From Gorsachius magnificus (lineage: Eukaryota > Chordata > Aves > Pelecaniformes > Ardeidae), in NCBI GenBank assembly GCA_034008185.1, contig CM067081.1, positions 84,216,765-84,280,764 on the forward strand: 64,000 bases of DNA, given 5' to 3'. This document shows, piece by piece, positions 48,525-60,700 of the stretch; the stretch's first letter is position 1, and every line of letters begins with the position of its first letter. The position numbers and the translations under genes were made by a program. The notes under the pieces are model-generated. The model had not been told where the DNA came from. It worked only from the letters and a program-made list of their open reading frames with translations, and did no database searches.

Positions 48525-49115
48525 CCAGTTGTCCTGGTTTCAGCTGGGATAGAGTTAATTTTCTTCACAGAAGCTAGCATAGTGCTGTGCTTTGGATTTA
48601 GTACTACAAGAATGTTGATAACACGCTGATGTTTTTAGTTGTTGCCAAGTAGTGCTCAGACTGCTCAAGGACTTTTTGAGCTTCTCCTGCTCGGCCAGGT
48701 GCATAACAAGCTGGGAGTACAGCTCATCTAGGACCCAAACTGTCCAAAGAGCTATTCCATACCATATAACGTCATGCTCAGGGGGGTTAGTTGGTCGGTC
48801 AGTCACGGGGAGAGTGATCGCTGCTCGGGTACTGATCGCGGCTCGGGGAGTGATCGCTGCTCGGGACGGGCTGGGCATTGGTCAGTGGGTGGTGAGCAAT
48901 TGCATTGTGCATCGTTAGTTTTGTATATTCTGTTACCATTCTCATTATTACTATTATTATTATTTTCTCTTATTAAACTGTCTTTATCTCAGCCCTCGGC
49001 TCTAACCTTTTATTTTCTTTCCAATTCTCTCCCCCATCCCACTGAGGGAGGGGGGGGAGTGAGCGAGCGGCTGCGTGGTGCTTAGTTGCCAGCCGCGTTA
49101 AACCACGACACCAGT
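48525..49115 (+). mobile_element. Solo LTR with perfect CCAGT target duplication
   Basis: The LTR proper is 48530-49110 (581 bp), from TGTCCTGGTTTCAGCTGGG to GCGTTAAACCACGACA, flanked by CCAGT at 48525-48529 and 49111-49115. It matches the LTR at 37066-37660 over its whole length, with scattered substitutions, small indels near 48718-48735, and one TATATTCTG unit instead of two. It shares the three 18-bp repeats and the ATTAAA signal near 48973. The sequence similarity and intact duplication suggest a relatively recent insertion. Confidence 0.95.
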
Positions 49116-49391
49116 GCAAATATGTGAACCTAAATCCTCAGGTTATCCACACGTCAGAGGAAGGAGGTCCCCTGTAGTCATGGAAGCTGGATGTAAGGCA
49201 TCCATGAACTACTGGGGAGGGGGAGGGTATATGTGCACCCCTTAAAATGTGGAGTAACAGGAATTTGGGGATTTCTTTGCAACTAATTCCTGAGATGTGT
49301 TTGAAAATCAGCAGGACTGCATAAGGTAGTGAATGTGCCACTAAACTAAGGGCTGGCCACCCATCAGTCCATAGGGCCTTTCATTCACACT
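49116..49391. other. Short spacer between LTRs
   Basis: About 275 bases of unique sequence with no gene or repeat recognised. Confidence 0.6.
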
Positions 49392-50103
49392 TGTCATGGA
49401 TGTAGTGAGAGAGAAGCAAAAATATAGTTTATTGATACAAAAGAGTGAGTTAACAAAGTTCAATGGTAAATGCAACAGTGGTTTAACATGATTCGATGGC
49501 GAGGTACACTTGGTTATTTACTGCACAGAGGACAGGGTCAGACAAAACCATCAAGGAGACCCTCCCATTGAGTCACGAGATTCAGAAAAGATCCCCTCAC
49601 TTTCTAAACTCCTTCCTTGGAGAAGAGTCCAGATGCGGCTGGATCCAGTCCCAGTCCCAGACTTGGTCAACTGTTTATGTCTAAAGGATGACATATGCAC
49701 AATCAATCCTTTATGTCACTTAGCTAAGATTTCAAAGTTTAGCGTGCTGTTAGCCACTTACCGAGAAATCTGTTGCAGCAAGCAATCTCTCAGCCTTGAG
49801 GAATCACCTTGAGAGGCATCCCTGCTCATGGGGAGAGCCTGGTGTGCAGCCCGATGCCCTGCAGGAGAGCTCAAAGGGCTCTCGATGGGGGTAAGATGAT
49901 CGGCTCACAGTCATATTTACATATTGACTGCAGATGTTAAGTTTCTTCCAAATTTGGCTTGAGTTGGATGTTGACAAGCACTGTGGTTAGGTGGATGCAT
50001 TGCACAATAGCCCTTGGCTACTGTGTTGCTGTCTGTCTCCCCCGAATCCACTTTGAGCTGGATGCATCCATCACGACCAGACACATCTATCACGACCACT
50101 ACA
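49392..50103 (-). mobile_element. LTR of another avian endogenous retrovirus, minus strand
   Basis: On the minus strand the segment starts TGTAGTGGTCGTGATAG and ends with an AATAAAC polyadenylation signal (complement of GTTTATTGATAC at ~49427), then CTCACTACATCCATGACA. TG...CA ends, ~712 bp length and polyadenylation-signal placement fit an LTR. The text differs from the TGTCCTGGTTTC family. No matching target duplication is seen (ACACT left, GGTGG right), so the outer end at ~50103 may be off. Confidence 0.6.
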
Positions 50104-50301
50104 GGTGGTTATCGCTTGAGCGGGGTTATGGGAAAAGGTCAGGTGTGTGTGGGAGCACACCACCTCATCACTCTGGTCTGAGTAAAATTTTTGTGTGTTG
50201 GCATCTATATAGCTTTGAGAGTCTGGATGTCAAGGGAAGTTGTGAGACTATGTCATCTGGAGCATGAACAATAGTTACCAAAAATTACAGGTGTCTTTTT
50301 T

Positions 50302-50316
50302 TGTGTGTGTGTGTGT
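50302..50316 (+). repeat. (TG)n microsatellite
   Basis: Seven TG units following a poly-T run. Confidence 0.9.
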
Positions 50317-53300
50317 CTGGATTTGTATGCAAAAGTGGTTTTGAGCCAATGTATAATTCTCAGCATCTTTTTTTTTGATCTGCCTTTTGGACTCTTTCAA
50401 AAGTGCTTTCCAAATCCCTCAACAATGTTCACATTCATGCCTCATACTTGCGGCGCTTTAAAAATACTAATGCTAACAGTCACCTTTCATGAGGATAAGG
50501 GAACAGAAATGCCTCTTAAATAACTACAAAATGCTGCAAAAAAAGAGCTTCAAGTTTTTCCCCAGTGAATGTTTCTTTGGAGATTCAGCAGCTGATATTT
50601 TGCTGAACTTGTTGTGCCTGTGGGCAATCATAATGGCTCTCAAAAAAAGTAATCCACACCAAAGCTTTGAGCTATAAAGCAGAAAGCTGCAGGAAATTAG
50701 GTTTATTTTGCTGTTAATGGAAAGAGGCAAAATCCTGCAGTAACTTAACTGTTTTTTTTTCATGTTTAAATGATTGGAAGATATTAATAAAATTGAAGAG
50801 AGAATGAATTTGTTTATGAGCATGAAAGGGCACTGTATATAATTTGGGACCATAAAGCAGAATTTAATGAAATTGCTTCAGAGAAATGCAGCAATAAATA
50901 CACGTAATGAACCAGCAAAAGGAGCCAGGAGGCAAGGTGCTTCCATAGATATGAGTCAATAAGTTCATTAGTGAAAGGAAGAATGGGATCTTAGAGAGAA
51001 AATTGTTTAAAGTGATCAGAAAAGAGAACAGAAATAATTTGTACAAAATTCCACCAAGAACACCACACCCGGCACCCCACATCCCACTATATTAGAATAT
51101 CTATGCTTTAACAGAAGTGTGAGGAGGCCAAAAATGGTAGTTAAAACACTATGCTTCTGCTGTCAACCGAAGTAACTTCAAAGGCTGATGTGTGATATGA
51201 AACGAGGTTGTTTATCCCAGTCCACATGCACCATATTACCAACCAACACACAAAACACAGTGCTGCTGAGGAGCAGCAGCCTCAGGATGACCCCCCTGCT
51301 AATGGGCCCAGGCTGCAAGGGTGAATTCTAATAGAGTGAGCCCAGAGACATGCAAATGATAGAGAGCAAAGCAGAGCTCCTGTCTCCTTTCCTTTATAGC
51401 TTTCATGGAGTCAGAAGAAACTGGTGAAGGAGCTGTGCATCCTGTATACATCAGCCAGCTGCAATTTGCTGCACAGAAGTAGTACCAACGCAGTAAGTTT
51501 ATGATGCCGTTCCTGCCCCCTGCATTTTGTCTCACTGATTTTACAATATTCTAGACAGGTCCTATATAAGATTCAGAGAAATAAGAGCACTATCAAAGTA
51601 ACTGCCTCTGCTTGTACAAGGCAAATGCACATCTTCAGGAAGTCATTTATATGTCTTGCTAAATTACCTTACCTAGAAGGATGCGTCAAGATCTGCCATA
51701 ACAATTCACTCCATGTATTACATTTAAAAAGGCCCAACCTACATGTAGTCAGTATGTAAAGGCATTTATTTCTAATAAATAAGACATAAAGATGAATTAG
51801 ATCGTTATATGCAATGCATACATCTCCTGGCTGTAGGTCATGGAAAGTGGTATAAACAAAACATTGCAGAGAGGACATGGAAATAAGACATTTCCCTGAA
51901 ATCAGAGTCACTGCACAGCATCGAGCACAGATGTGATGAGTCCTGGCTGTGACACTAAATGGCTTTGTAAAGTGCCATGCTGCGTGGTTTTTAGAAGAAG
52001 GGTCCAAGGAGCTCCATGGAGCATTCTCACGCAAAATAAATTATGGGAATGACTCTTGCCTAGAGTTGCTGTCTAGAAAGTGGTAACAGCCAGCCTGTGA
52101 AATTACGAAGCGGGCAATAGTAATTATTTTCTTAGAAGAGAGAAGGGGTTCTGAAGGGTTTTATACTCCAGCAAGTATTCTTTCTCAACACTGAGGCAGA
52201 TTTCAGTGTCTAATTGGTTAATTATATGTAATTTCAGTAAGTATGAATGTTCTATTTTCTGGAACTGACATTTTTTCTGTCAAGTGTTAATGGATGTTGG
52301 GGGAAAAATAACTTAAGCAAACTACTGTGTAAAAAAAACAGTCAACAAGCAGACCTTTCTGAAACAGGGAGTGCTGCAGGATACCTCTAATTACCAGGTC
52401 ATGGACAACCAGTGACCAAGTGAGAGAGTTTGTGTTCATTTTCCCCAAAGCTACCCACTGCTTTCTTCGCAGCATCTGTGAACTGTAAAACTATTAGTCT
52501 TCACCATAAAAGGAAGGTAAATATAAAGCATAGTTAATCCATCAGTTAAGTGAAACCCTAAGTGTTGTATGCATCCAGCTGAAACCCACTTTTGGACAAT
52601 CGAGGCAGAAAAACTGGACAATTAGTAGGACAGTAAAAAACGAAAGCTGCTGGGCTTTCGACTGGAAGCAGCAATGATGGGAGAGTCCCTGGTCCACGTG
52701 AGCCTGAGTTTGTGTTCGCTCCCAGCACCGTGACTATCCTCGCTTGTTTTTTCCCCCAATTACTCCTCTGGCAAAACTTTTCTGCAGAGGCGTGTGCCAG
52801 CAATACCATCTGCTGGCTAAACCTAGCACTTGCCAGAGGAGGAGGAGAAGGCAGCGGGCAGACAGCCCCCAAGGCGGCTGCGTTTCTGCCCCTCATCCTC
52901 CTGCCCCAGGTGGGCTCCTGTGCCGGGGGCAGCCGGCAGCCAGCCCCGGGCAACCGCTGTGGCAGGGGAAAGGCAGCAAATCCCTATCTCAGCCTCCCGA
53001 GCCAGAAATATGTTGGGTTACTCCTGTCCCACATTTCTCTCAATGTTCTGGCTTTCAGTCCTGGTTCATAGGAGTTGGGGGTGTGGGGGCTTTTAATCAT
53101 CGCATTTAACAGGGAAGAAGTGCCTCACCTGACCGCTTCTCTGCTCGGCTGCCCAGGCCCGAGGACGAGCAGGCACAAATGCTGGACTATGCACAGGGAT
53201 CAGGCAAAATCCCTTTTCCAGGTCTCAGGAAAAGAAGACCTCCCTGTCCTATGCCCTTTGCCAGAGCTTTGCATGTAGCAGTCCCCATTTAATCCAGGAT

Positions 53301-56300
53301 AAGAGTACAAAACAATTAAGATCATTTTTATGGAATGAGATAACTGAAAGGACAGAGCATGTGCAAAACCCCTTTAGAACTGATCTGAGGGTGTTTTCAC
53401 TCTGTATTTCTTTTGGATTAAGCTGTCTGGTTACATGAGCTAGGAACAGAGAAGTATCTGAGAAACACTACAGGGAATGCAAGGAAAGCATTAGATAGCT
53501 CTGGACATTTTTTTTTTTTCTTTTTGTGGGTGAGAGGATATTTACAAATAGAATCACAATATTTCGTCTCCCAGCTTCTGCCCAAGGAGTGGCTAAAGAG
53601 GCTGGGAGTCTATGGCCTTGGAAAAAAAGAGGTTGTGAGGGAGGGATGAGATAGAGGACTATCAAGGGAGTACTGAGGAGAGAGTAAGGAACAATAGTTC
53701 ATTTTCTTAGATAAAATTAGCTGGAAACTCTTGTAGAACAAATGGACAGAATTAGACACACATAAAATATGTGGTGGAGCTATAGATCTCCTCTTTAAAG
53801 GATGCCATAGATGCTGAGAATTTACATGGCCATGCAGACGTCCAAGCCCTGAGGGCACCACCAGCCCTTACTGCCCCATGTCAGTGCCCCAGGGCTCCCC
53901 CTGACCCTGCCCATGACCCAGGACCCCATTTCAACCCCCTAGGGCTGCCGATCCCTACCCCAGGGATGCCCAAATCCAAACATCCAGTCTTACGCTCTTA
54001 TGTATCAAGGCACTATCGGTGAGAAACTATAAGTGAATTCAAGTCAGACAGTCTTGCTGGATAAATTGGGTGGGAGAGGGGCTTAGATTCACCAAAACCA
54101 AGGAAGATCTCTCCTCAAAGCACGAGGGATAGCAAAGATAGAGGTTGAATCTATTTCATTCTAGGAGGAAATTTGAATTTGCTTCCAACACCCCTAAAGA
54201 ATATGTCCCAATAGCCCAACTAGTGGATAATGTTTTTCATACATTTTGTTCTGTTCCTGAAAAAAAATTAGTAATTTGCTTGGTTTGGATTGAACTGTTT
54301 GGCACTGGTTTTGTTTATTTTCTAGCCTCAGAAATAATAAAAGTAATTCTAGCTTGAAAGAGAGAAAAAGCTACTTCTTAACCTTTGCTCTATGAGGAAG
54401 AGGTTTTGGGTAGGGTGTCTGACTGGTTAAAAAAATACTGGGAGCTGGGAGTCATCCCTCTCCAGCGATCAGTGAGCAAAGAGAGTAAGCTGGTACTCCC
54501 CGGGCCCAAGGAGTGTTTCACCTTTTCTGTGGGACGAAATTATAGACTTAAGTCCAGGGAAGTCGGGATCTGCTTGCAACTTGCGCTCGCTGAGGTCTGA
54601 TTAGCTGCGGAGCAGAAATACATTTGTCGCCTATTCTGAATGCATGAATATGAGTGCAGTTATTTCGGAAAGGGAGGTCTATAGTTCTCATTGAAGAGAC
54701 TTGGAATGGTGGACATGCCGCCTACCAGCTTATAGGAAAAGTTATATATAAACAGTTGGAAGGGGTAAAGAGTTTGTCAGCCTCAGCCCTCTTGCTAGTC
54801 AGGAGGGTGCAAAAGGGGAGTCACATACAGGGGTGGTGCACCTTTGGGGAGGACTGGGGAGAACAAAGCAGATGCTGGGAGCTTCGCTCCATGCAGAAGC
54901 TCTCAAGATCAACAGTTCCTGTTTTGGAACAATTATTTAATCAAAGGCAAAACCAACACAGTTCCCGTTCCCCAAAATAAGTTAATAAAAAGTGCAGTTT
55001 CAATGAGAATGAGACAGCCCTGTACTCGTCATATTCATAGCATCTTTCCAGGGTCTCTGTGAACTTTTGGAACTCAGAGTCAGTGTGCCTTCACGAGACA
55101 AAGAGCTGCTTTAACTGCTACTGTGGTATTTTTCAGAGCACAGAAAGGAAGGATCTAGAGATTTCAGAAGCCCCAGACTCGGCAGAGACTCCACAGTTTA
55201 ATTTGTGAAGTGAGACAGCTGACAAATTACAAACTCAATTTTACTTCGCAGGCGCTAAAGCCATGAATCTAGTCCCATGTCTCTTGAATCGGTGATGATT
55301 AGTGAGTTTCAAGCTCTTTAAAATGCAAAGGGCAGTAGTTCAGAAATTAAAGGCTTCACCTGGCATAGAAAAGAAACAAGACCTTGTTGCATGGTGACAT
55401 GACACAAGTTTTATCTAGGTGTGCTAACCAAGCACTCAGGCAGAGGTGGAATTAGGATTACTGTGTTGAATGGGGATGTAAGGATTTGAAATATTCCTCT
55501 TCCCGGCAAGAGTTCACTGCTGTCATTTTAAAGAAAAGTGGATTCCCCAAGGCATCCTAGAGAGCACTTTTGCATCAAATGTTGCCTGTGTGCATGAAAG
55601 TGAGTATCCCTTGGAGCGGTGAGCTGAGCAATGTATCAAGGAATGACAAATAATCGCTTGATATGCAGAGAAATAACTACCAGCATTTTTTTTCCAAAGC
55701 CAGCAGGGTTCTGGCTGGGACTGTAGGGCAAGGCAGTCTCCATTTTGACAGATACAGTGCATGTGTTAAGCAAGAAAAAGTGGCTTCAGGAGCATCATGT
55801 CCTGGACCTGTGGCTCTCAAGACCTTGAGTCTGAGGAGAACTGAGTATAACCCAATGCAGGGATACAAGCACTCTCTTTTCTCTCTTATAACACTGCTAA
55901 TCTGCTATTTTGCAGCTGGTCTGTCCCGTTTGCTAAGCTAGGAAAGTAAAATTTATTTCCTTCTTAGTCATCTTGAAATGAATTCATGTCAGGAGTGAGG
56001 CAAGAGGACATTCTCTGCATGCACTCCAGAGCTGTATATTACATTTACTAGATGAAGATGCCTGTGGTTTCCAGTTAAAAGAAAAAAATGAAACATCGAG
56101 AAATGGGAAGAGCAGCTGTGGACCTTTTCATGCAACTGTGGAATGAAAAGCTGAGTCCTGGGCCATGGCTGATCCCGACTAGCAACTGCTGAAGAGACAA
56201 AACAATTTTGCAACGATTTGTTGCATCAGGCATCTTTCAATAAATCAAAAGAGAATTTTCTTGCTTAAATCAGTTGTCTTCTTTTGTTGAGGTGCTGGTT

Positions 56301-57681
56301 GTTTAGTTCCACATTTTTCATAAGCAGCTCTGTACCCAGCAGAAACGACATGTTGTAAAGCAATTTGCTGGCATTGCCCTCTCTCTTTCATCTGGTCTCC
56401 ATGGGCAGAGACACCCAGAGATGCATCTAATGGAGAGGGAATTACTGCCCTCTCACATCTCTTCAGCCCCGCAGTGTAGACGCTGGAATCTGGTGGACGC
56501 CTCTTGGACTTCAGACTGTACAGGGATCTCCACACGCTTACTTCCGGTAAAGGGTTCCTGTTGTGCGGGCACACACAAGGGCGCCCAGGTCATGTGCCCC
56601 TTGCTGAGGAGACAGAACAAACAAACTGATGTAAATCAGTAAAAAAAAAAACCCAAACTAAAGATGGTGACCATCTCAATTTACCTCTTCTCCTACTTTG
56701 TGAAATCTCAGGCTCCTTCTTACTAACCCTCAAGTAAGTAGAAAAATAATTGCAAGATTCCAATTGTATCTTAAAACAGCAGCAAAAGGCAAGATTTGCA
56801 TCGTATCTGCATCTTAGTCTTATCTTTTCTATAGGTCTATTTGAAGGAATTATTCTGTACACTACCCGCTTGTAGGCAGGATTGCAAACAATTAGAGTTC
56901 AGTCCAAAACTCTGTAGTATCAGACAATCCACAAAATCAGTGCTATCTTTTAAAAAATGAATTAAAAAACCCAAACCAAATCAAAACAAAACAAAAGAGT
57001 ATAAACCATTTATTTTTGAGTAAATATCCTATAAAATTGTGGCTTGACTACCATTAAACTGCTAACAAAATAATAGCAAAGAATCTGATAAAATATATTC
57101 CTGACAATCTTTCAAGTCCTGCATTAGATTTAAAATGGTTTCAAATATAGAAAAAGGTCCAAACCTCTCCTATAATGAGCTTATTCAGTTTGCATCTTGT
57201 ACAACTTTTACAGTTTATAACTGGATAAGTGTTGATGCATAAAGCTGTAATTTGCCAGTGTTGATCACAATTTATATTAAAATAAATAAGCAAATGTACT
57301 GAGATGATACAAGCTGAGCATACAGAATTCATCCTAATTACACTTTATCAGAGGGATTCAAGTAAACAGAGTCACACTATGAAATTTCCAGAAGAAAAGC
57401 AATCTAGAAGCAACACTCTTACCACCTTCTCTGAGCAATTTTCTCATGGTATTAGCATTACTCCTATAAACCCATTGGCTGAAATTACAGAATAAGATGC
57501 TTAAAGGTAAATAATAAAACTAGTAGGTAAAAAAATGGTTCTTCATCATCGAAGATATAATAAGCTGGATATTCAGCTTTCAGATGTGTCACCAAAGCTG
57601 GGATTCTTCATACTTTGATCTTCAAAAGTTCAGCACTAGGCTAGTTGTCTGTTCCCTGCCTGTTCAATGCAGGTTGAGCTT

Positions 57682-57745
57682 AACCAAGATACTGATTTTA
57701 GAAGGATCCACCTAACCAAGATACTGATTTTAGAAGGATCCACCT
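57682..57745 (+). repeat. Perfect 2 x 32-bp tandem duplication
   Basis: The unit begins AACCAAGATACTGATTTTAG and ends GATCCACCT. Copies lie at 57682-57713 and 57714-57745 with no mismatch, followed by a degenerate third start (ATCCAAGACAC). The lack of differences suggests a very recent duplication or an assembly error. Confidence 0.93.
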
Positions 57746-60700
57746 ATCCAAGACACCTGTTTCTATGCCATGTAAAAAGACAGCTGTCTATTTTTCTTCC
57801 CCAGGAAGGAGGGAAAGAATATAGAAGGCCATCTAAAGCCAGCCAGGGAATTTTTACATGGCTCAAATTATGTGCGATGGATTGAGTTGGATCAGTGAAG
57901 TTTTCTAGATGTCTCTATCACAAGGAGAGTTATAGCTCTAAGTGTGTTTATCATTTTTTCCCCTTGGGGTTCAATTAATGTCCCACAAAAACAACAGAAC
58001 TGCTCTTGCTGTCTTTGATCAGCACAAATAAGTCAAACCATCCTACTGGATGCCTATAGTCAGTAGTCGTGTTGTTCAGCCAAGGATTTGAGTTGTAATT
58101 TACATGAAATATGAGCATCCAGGTAACATTTCATCCATCCTCTTTAACTTCCCACATGCGAAAGGAAGGCTTGCACTGTGCACACCAGCACACTAGTAAA
58201 CATCAGAATAAGTTTGTGTATTTGAAGGCTGCTGGTCTCTCTGCTTATGAGATGAGGAGTCGGTATATCTCATTGCTGGTGTTAACGATGCCATCACAGT
58301 TTTCACACACCAAGCCCACTCTTGCAGGAGTCTTCATAGTGAAGTCAAGAAGAAAAGGGCCTCCAGAAGCACTGAAGCACTTGGTCAGCCCCTCCGATGC
58401 AGGGGCACCATGGTTCAGAGCTGGAGAGGGGACAGGGCAGCAGGCAGAGGAGCCGGAGCTTCAGCATCTTCACCGCCACATGTATCGGGCAGCTGATATT
58501 CCCAGGGGAGCACCCAGGAGAGCACAGAGCGGTCATAACCTCTCTTTGGTTTGTGCAGCCGGACGTGTTTCTGGGAGGAAAAGAAAAACACCCAGTGTTG
58601 AGGTTTAGCTGGAGGAAATATTTGTTCTTATGACCTCAGTGGAATAAGAACTGCGCACATCATGTTTGTTTGAGACACACACACGCTGAGCCAGCAGCTC
58701 AGCAACCGAGCAGGGGGTAACAATTACCCATTATCTTTTTAATTTGGAATGGACTTTAATGTCGGTATTGTCATTGTTTATTTTATGACCCTGCATTAGC
58801 GGTGTTATTATTGCCACTCCCATGGAAAAAGCTATGAATGAGGTAGCACCTCTCCAAGAAAAAAAAATTATCTCAGTCTTAAGATGATCTCTTTTCTTGG
58901 ATGGGGAAAAGGGATAGAACCTGTTTTTTTTCTGATGCATGCTGAGAAATGCTTAGGAAATATCACCTAATTTTCAGGGCAGAAAGGGGGAACACTCAAT
59001 GCCTGCCACTGATAGCCTGTTAGCCTGTGTCCTTGAAAAATAATATGCTACAAGGAGAAAACATGTAGCATTGAAGTGTGGCTCCCTTATGTCTCAAAAC
59101 ATCAGGAATAAGTGATTTTAATGGATGATTAAAAACTTTCCCCCCCACTATTATTGCACTGTAGGGAGCTGCCATCAGCAGTGACCTACTTGATGTCACG
59201 GCAGAAACGTGTGTTTCAGATGCTGGCCTAAATGCAGATGATTGTTGCTTGGTGCTCATCTATGCACAGAGTGATACACTTAGCAAATAAACAGCATCTG
59301 CCAGAGGGCCTCCCTTGCCTTGCAGCTAGGTTTAGTTGGGTTCCCTTTCCTTATCCATACAGTGGTGTGGGTACAGCCCTCACAGATGACAGGCACATGA
59401 GCGCTGCTTACAGAGAAAGCATGGGTACCCTTAGTATCATTAATAAATACATGAAGTGCTGTTAGTGCTGGGCTGGGATATGCATTTTCTTTGCAAGGGG
59501 CTGTCAACCATGAGCCCTCTGAAACTGTGCCGGGATACAGAGAACCAAGAGATCTTTTAAAATGTTATGCTCATTTTCTTCACTGTCTAGGGGGCTCTTG
59601 AGTCACATCTTCAAGCTTCGCTGTGCAACCATGAAGAACTGTTTCTTTCCAAATGATGGATTTGGCAGGGGTGCTGGCAGTGAGGACTGAGCGAGTTGGT
59701 CAGTCCTGCACTTCTTGGACCCAGGGCTTTACTAGGGACCAACAGTTATCATAAATTAACATTGCAGGCATTGACAACACTACTGATGAGAAGAGTCTTT
59801 CCTCAACGAACCTTGCTGTGCTATTAAAGGCACCATTTTGAACATGAAAGGCTCAAACGTGGAGAAGGAAATGTTTCAGCTCATCCGGGAGGAGAAGTCC
59901 AGTTATTTTTTGATGCTGCTTGTGTCCAAAACACCTCCTGATGCACAGGCGGCACAACTGCATCAAGGACAGCGGCCCTGGAGAAAGAGCCGGGGAAGAG
60001 GTTATACATGTGGCTTTACTGCCCCAAAATTGTAAAGCTGAAATGGCAGCTGTGAATTACCACTCCCCCCAGCTCCTGCAACCCACCTCGCACAGGGGGT
60101 GTGCAGCCACCCTAGGGCCCTCAGCAGTGAAAAGCCAGACCTGTGCCCACCAAACGACATCAGCCTGCCTGAGATTCAATTCAAGCCTAGTCGCTCTTTG
60201 CCATTACACAGCCGCAATTAGCCTTAGCAGCATCAGTCTTTCCCTTTTAAGGTGCATGAGTGTGCAGTGGTTTGTGTTGTCTGAGAAGAAGAGATGATCG
60301 ATGCTTCCTTCAAAGTCCTTTCCCCCTCCCTGGACCCCCAGTGCGATCCAAGTTACAGCCCACTGCTTTCTCGAGACGTATTTCATAATAGTGACAAACA
60401 CATAGCAAAAAAAAATACTATGTAATCCTTTATTTAAACTTTCCAGATTAACCGGTCCCATGCTGATAAATACAAGCCCTGTTGAAGAATCTGTGGTGGT
60501 TTTTTTTTTTATTTAAGTGTAATGGCATTATACACTTACTTGGGGGGCTTACCCCTTTCACAAAGAGGTAGATCCCGTGTGATGCTTTGAACTGCGGCAC
60601 CTTTCAACCTTTAGCCCCCCCCAAGATGTCATTTGCACCCCAGCGTGCAGCATGCAGGGGTGGCGAGCGCGGTGGGTCACGGTGGGGCTGTGGGAGGGCA

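Noticed and set aside
37188..49085. Similar small frames near 37188-37460 and 48652-48918, as if a duplicated small gene
   Set aside because: Both lie wholly inside sister retroviral LTRs. The similarity comes from the repeat, not from a gene family.
37066..49110. The two sister LTRs as the ends of one provirus
   Set aside because: Each has its own perfect and different 5-bp target duplication, and the DNA between them has no retroviral genes or primer-binding site.
54145..54980. Three consecutive small plus-strand frames as exons of one gene
   Set aside because: No shared domain, no consistent splice signals, and no protein family I recognise.
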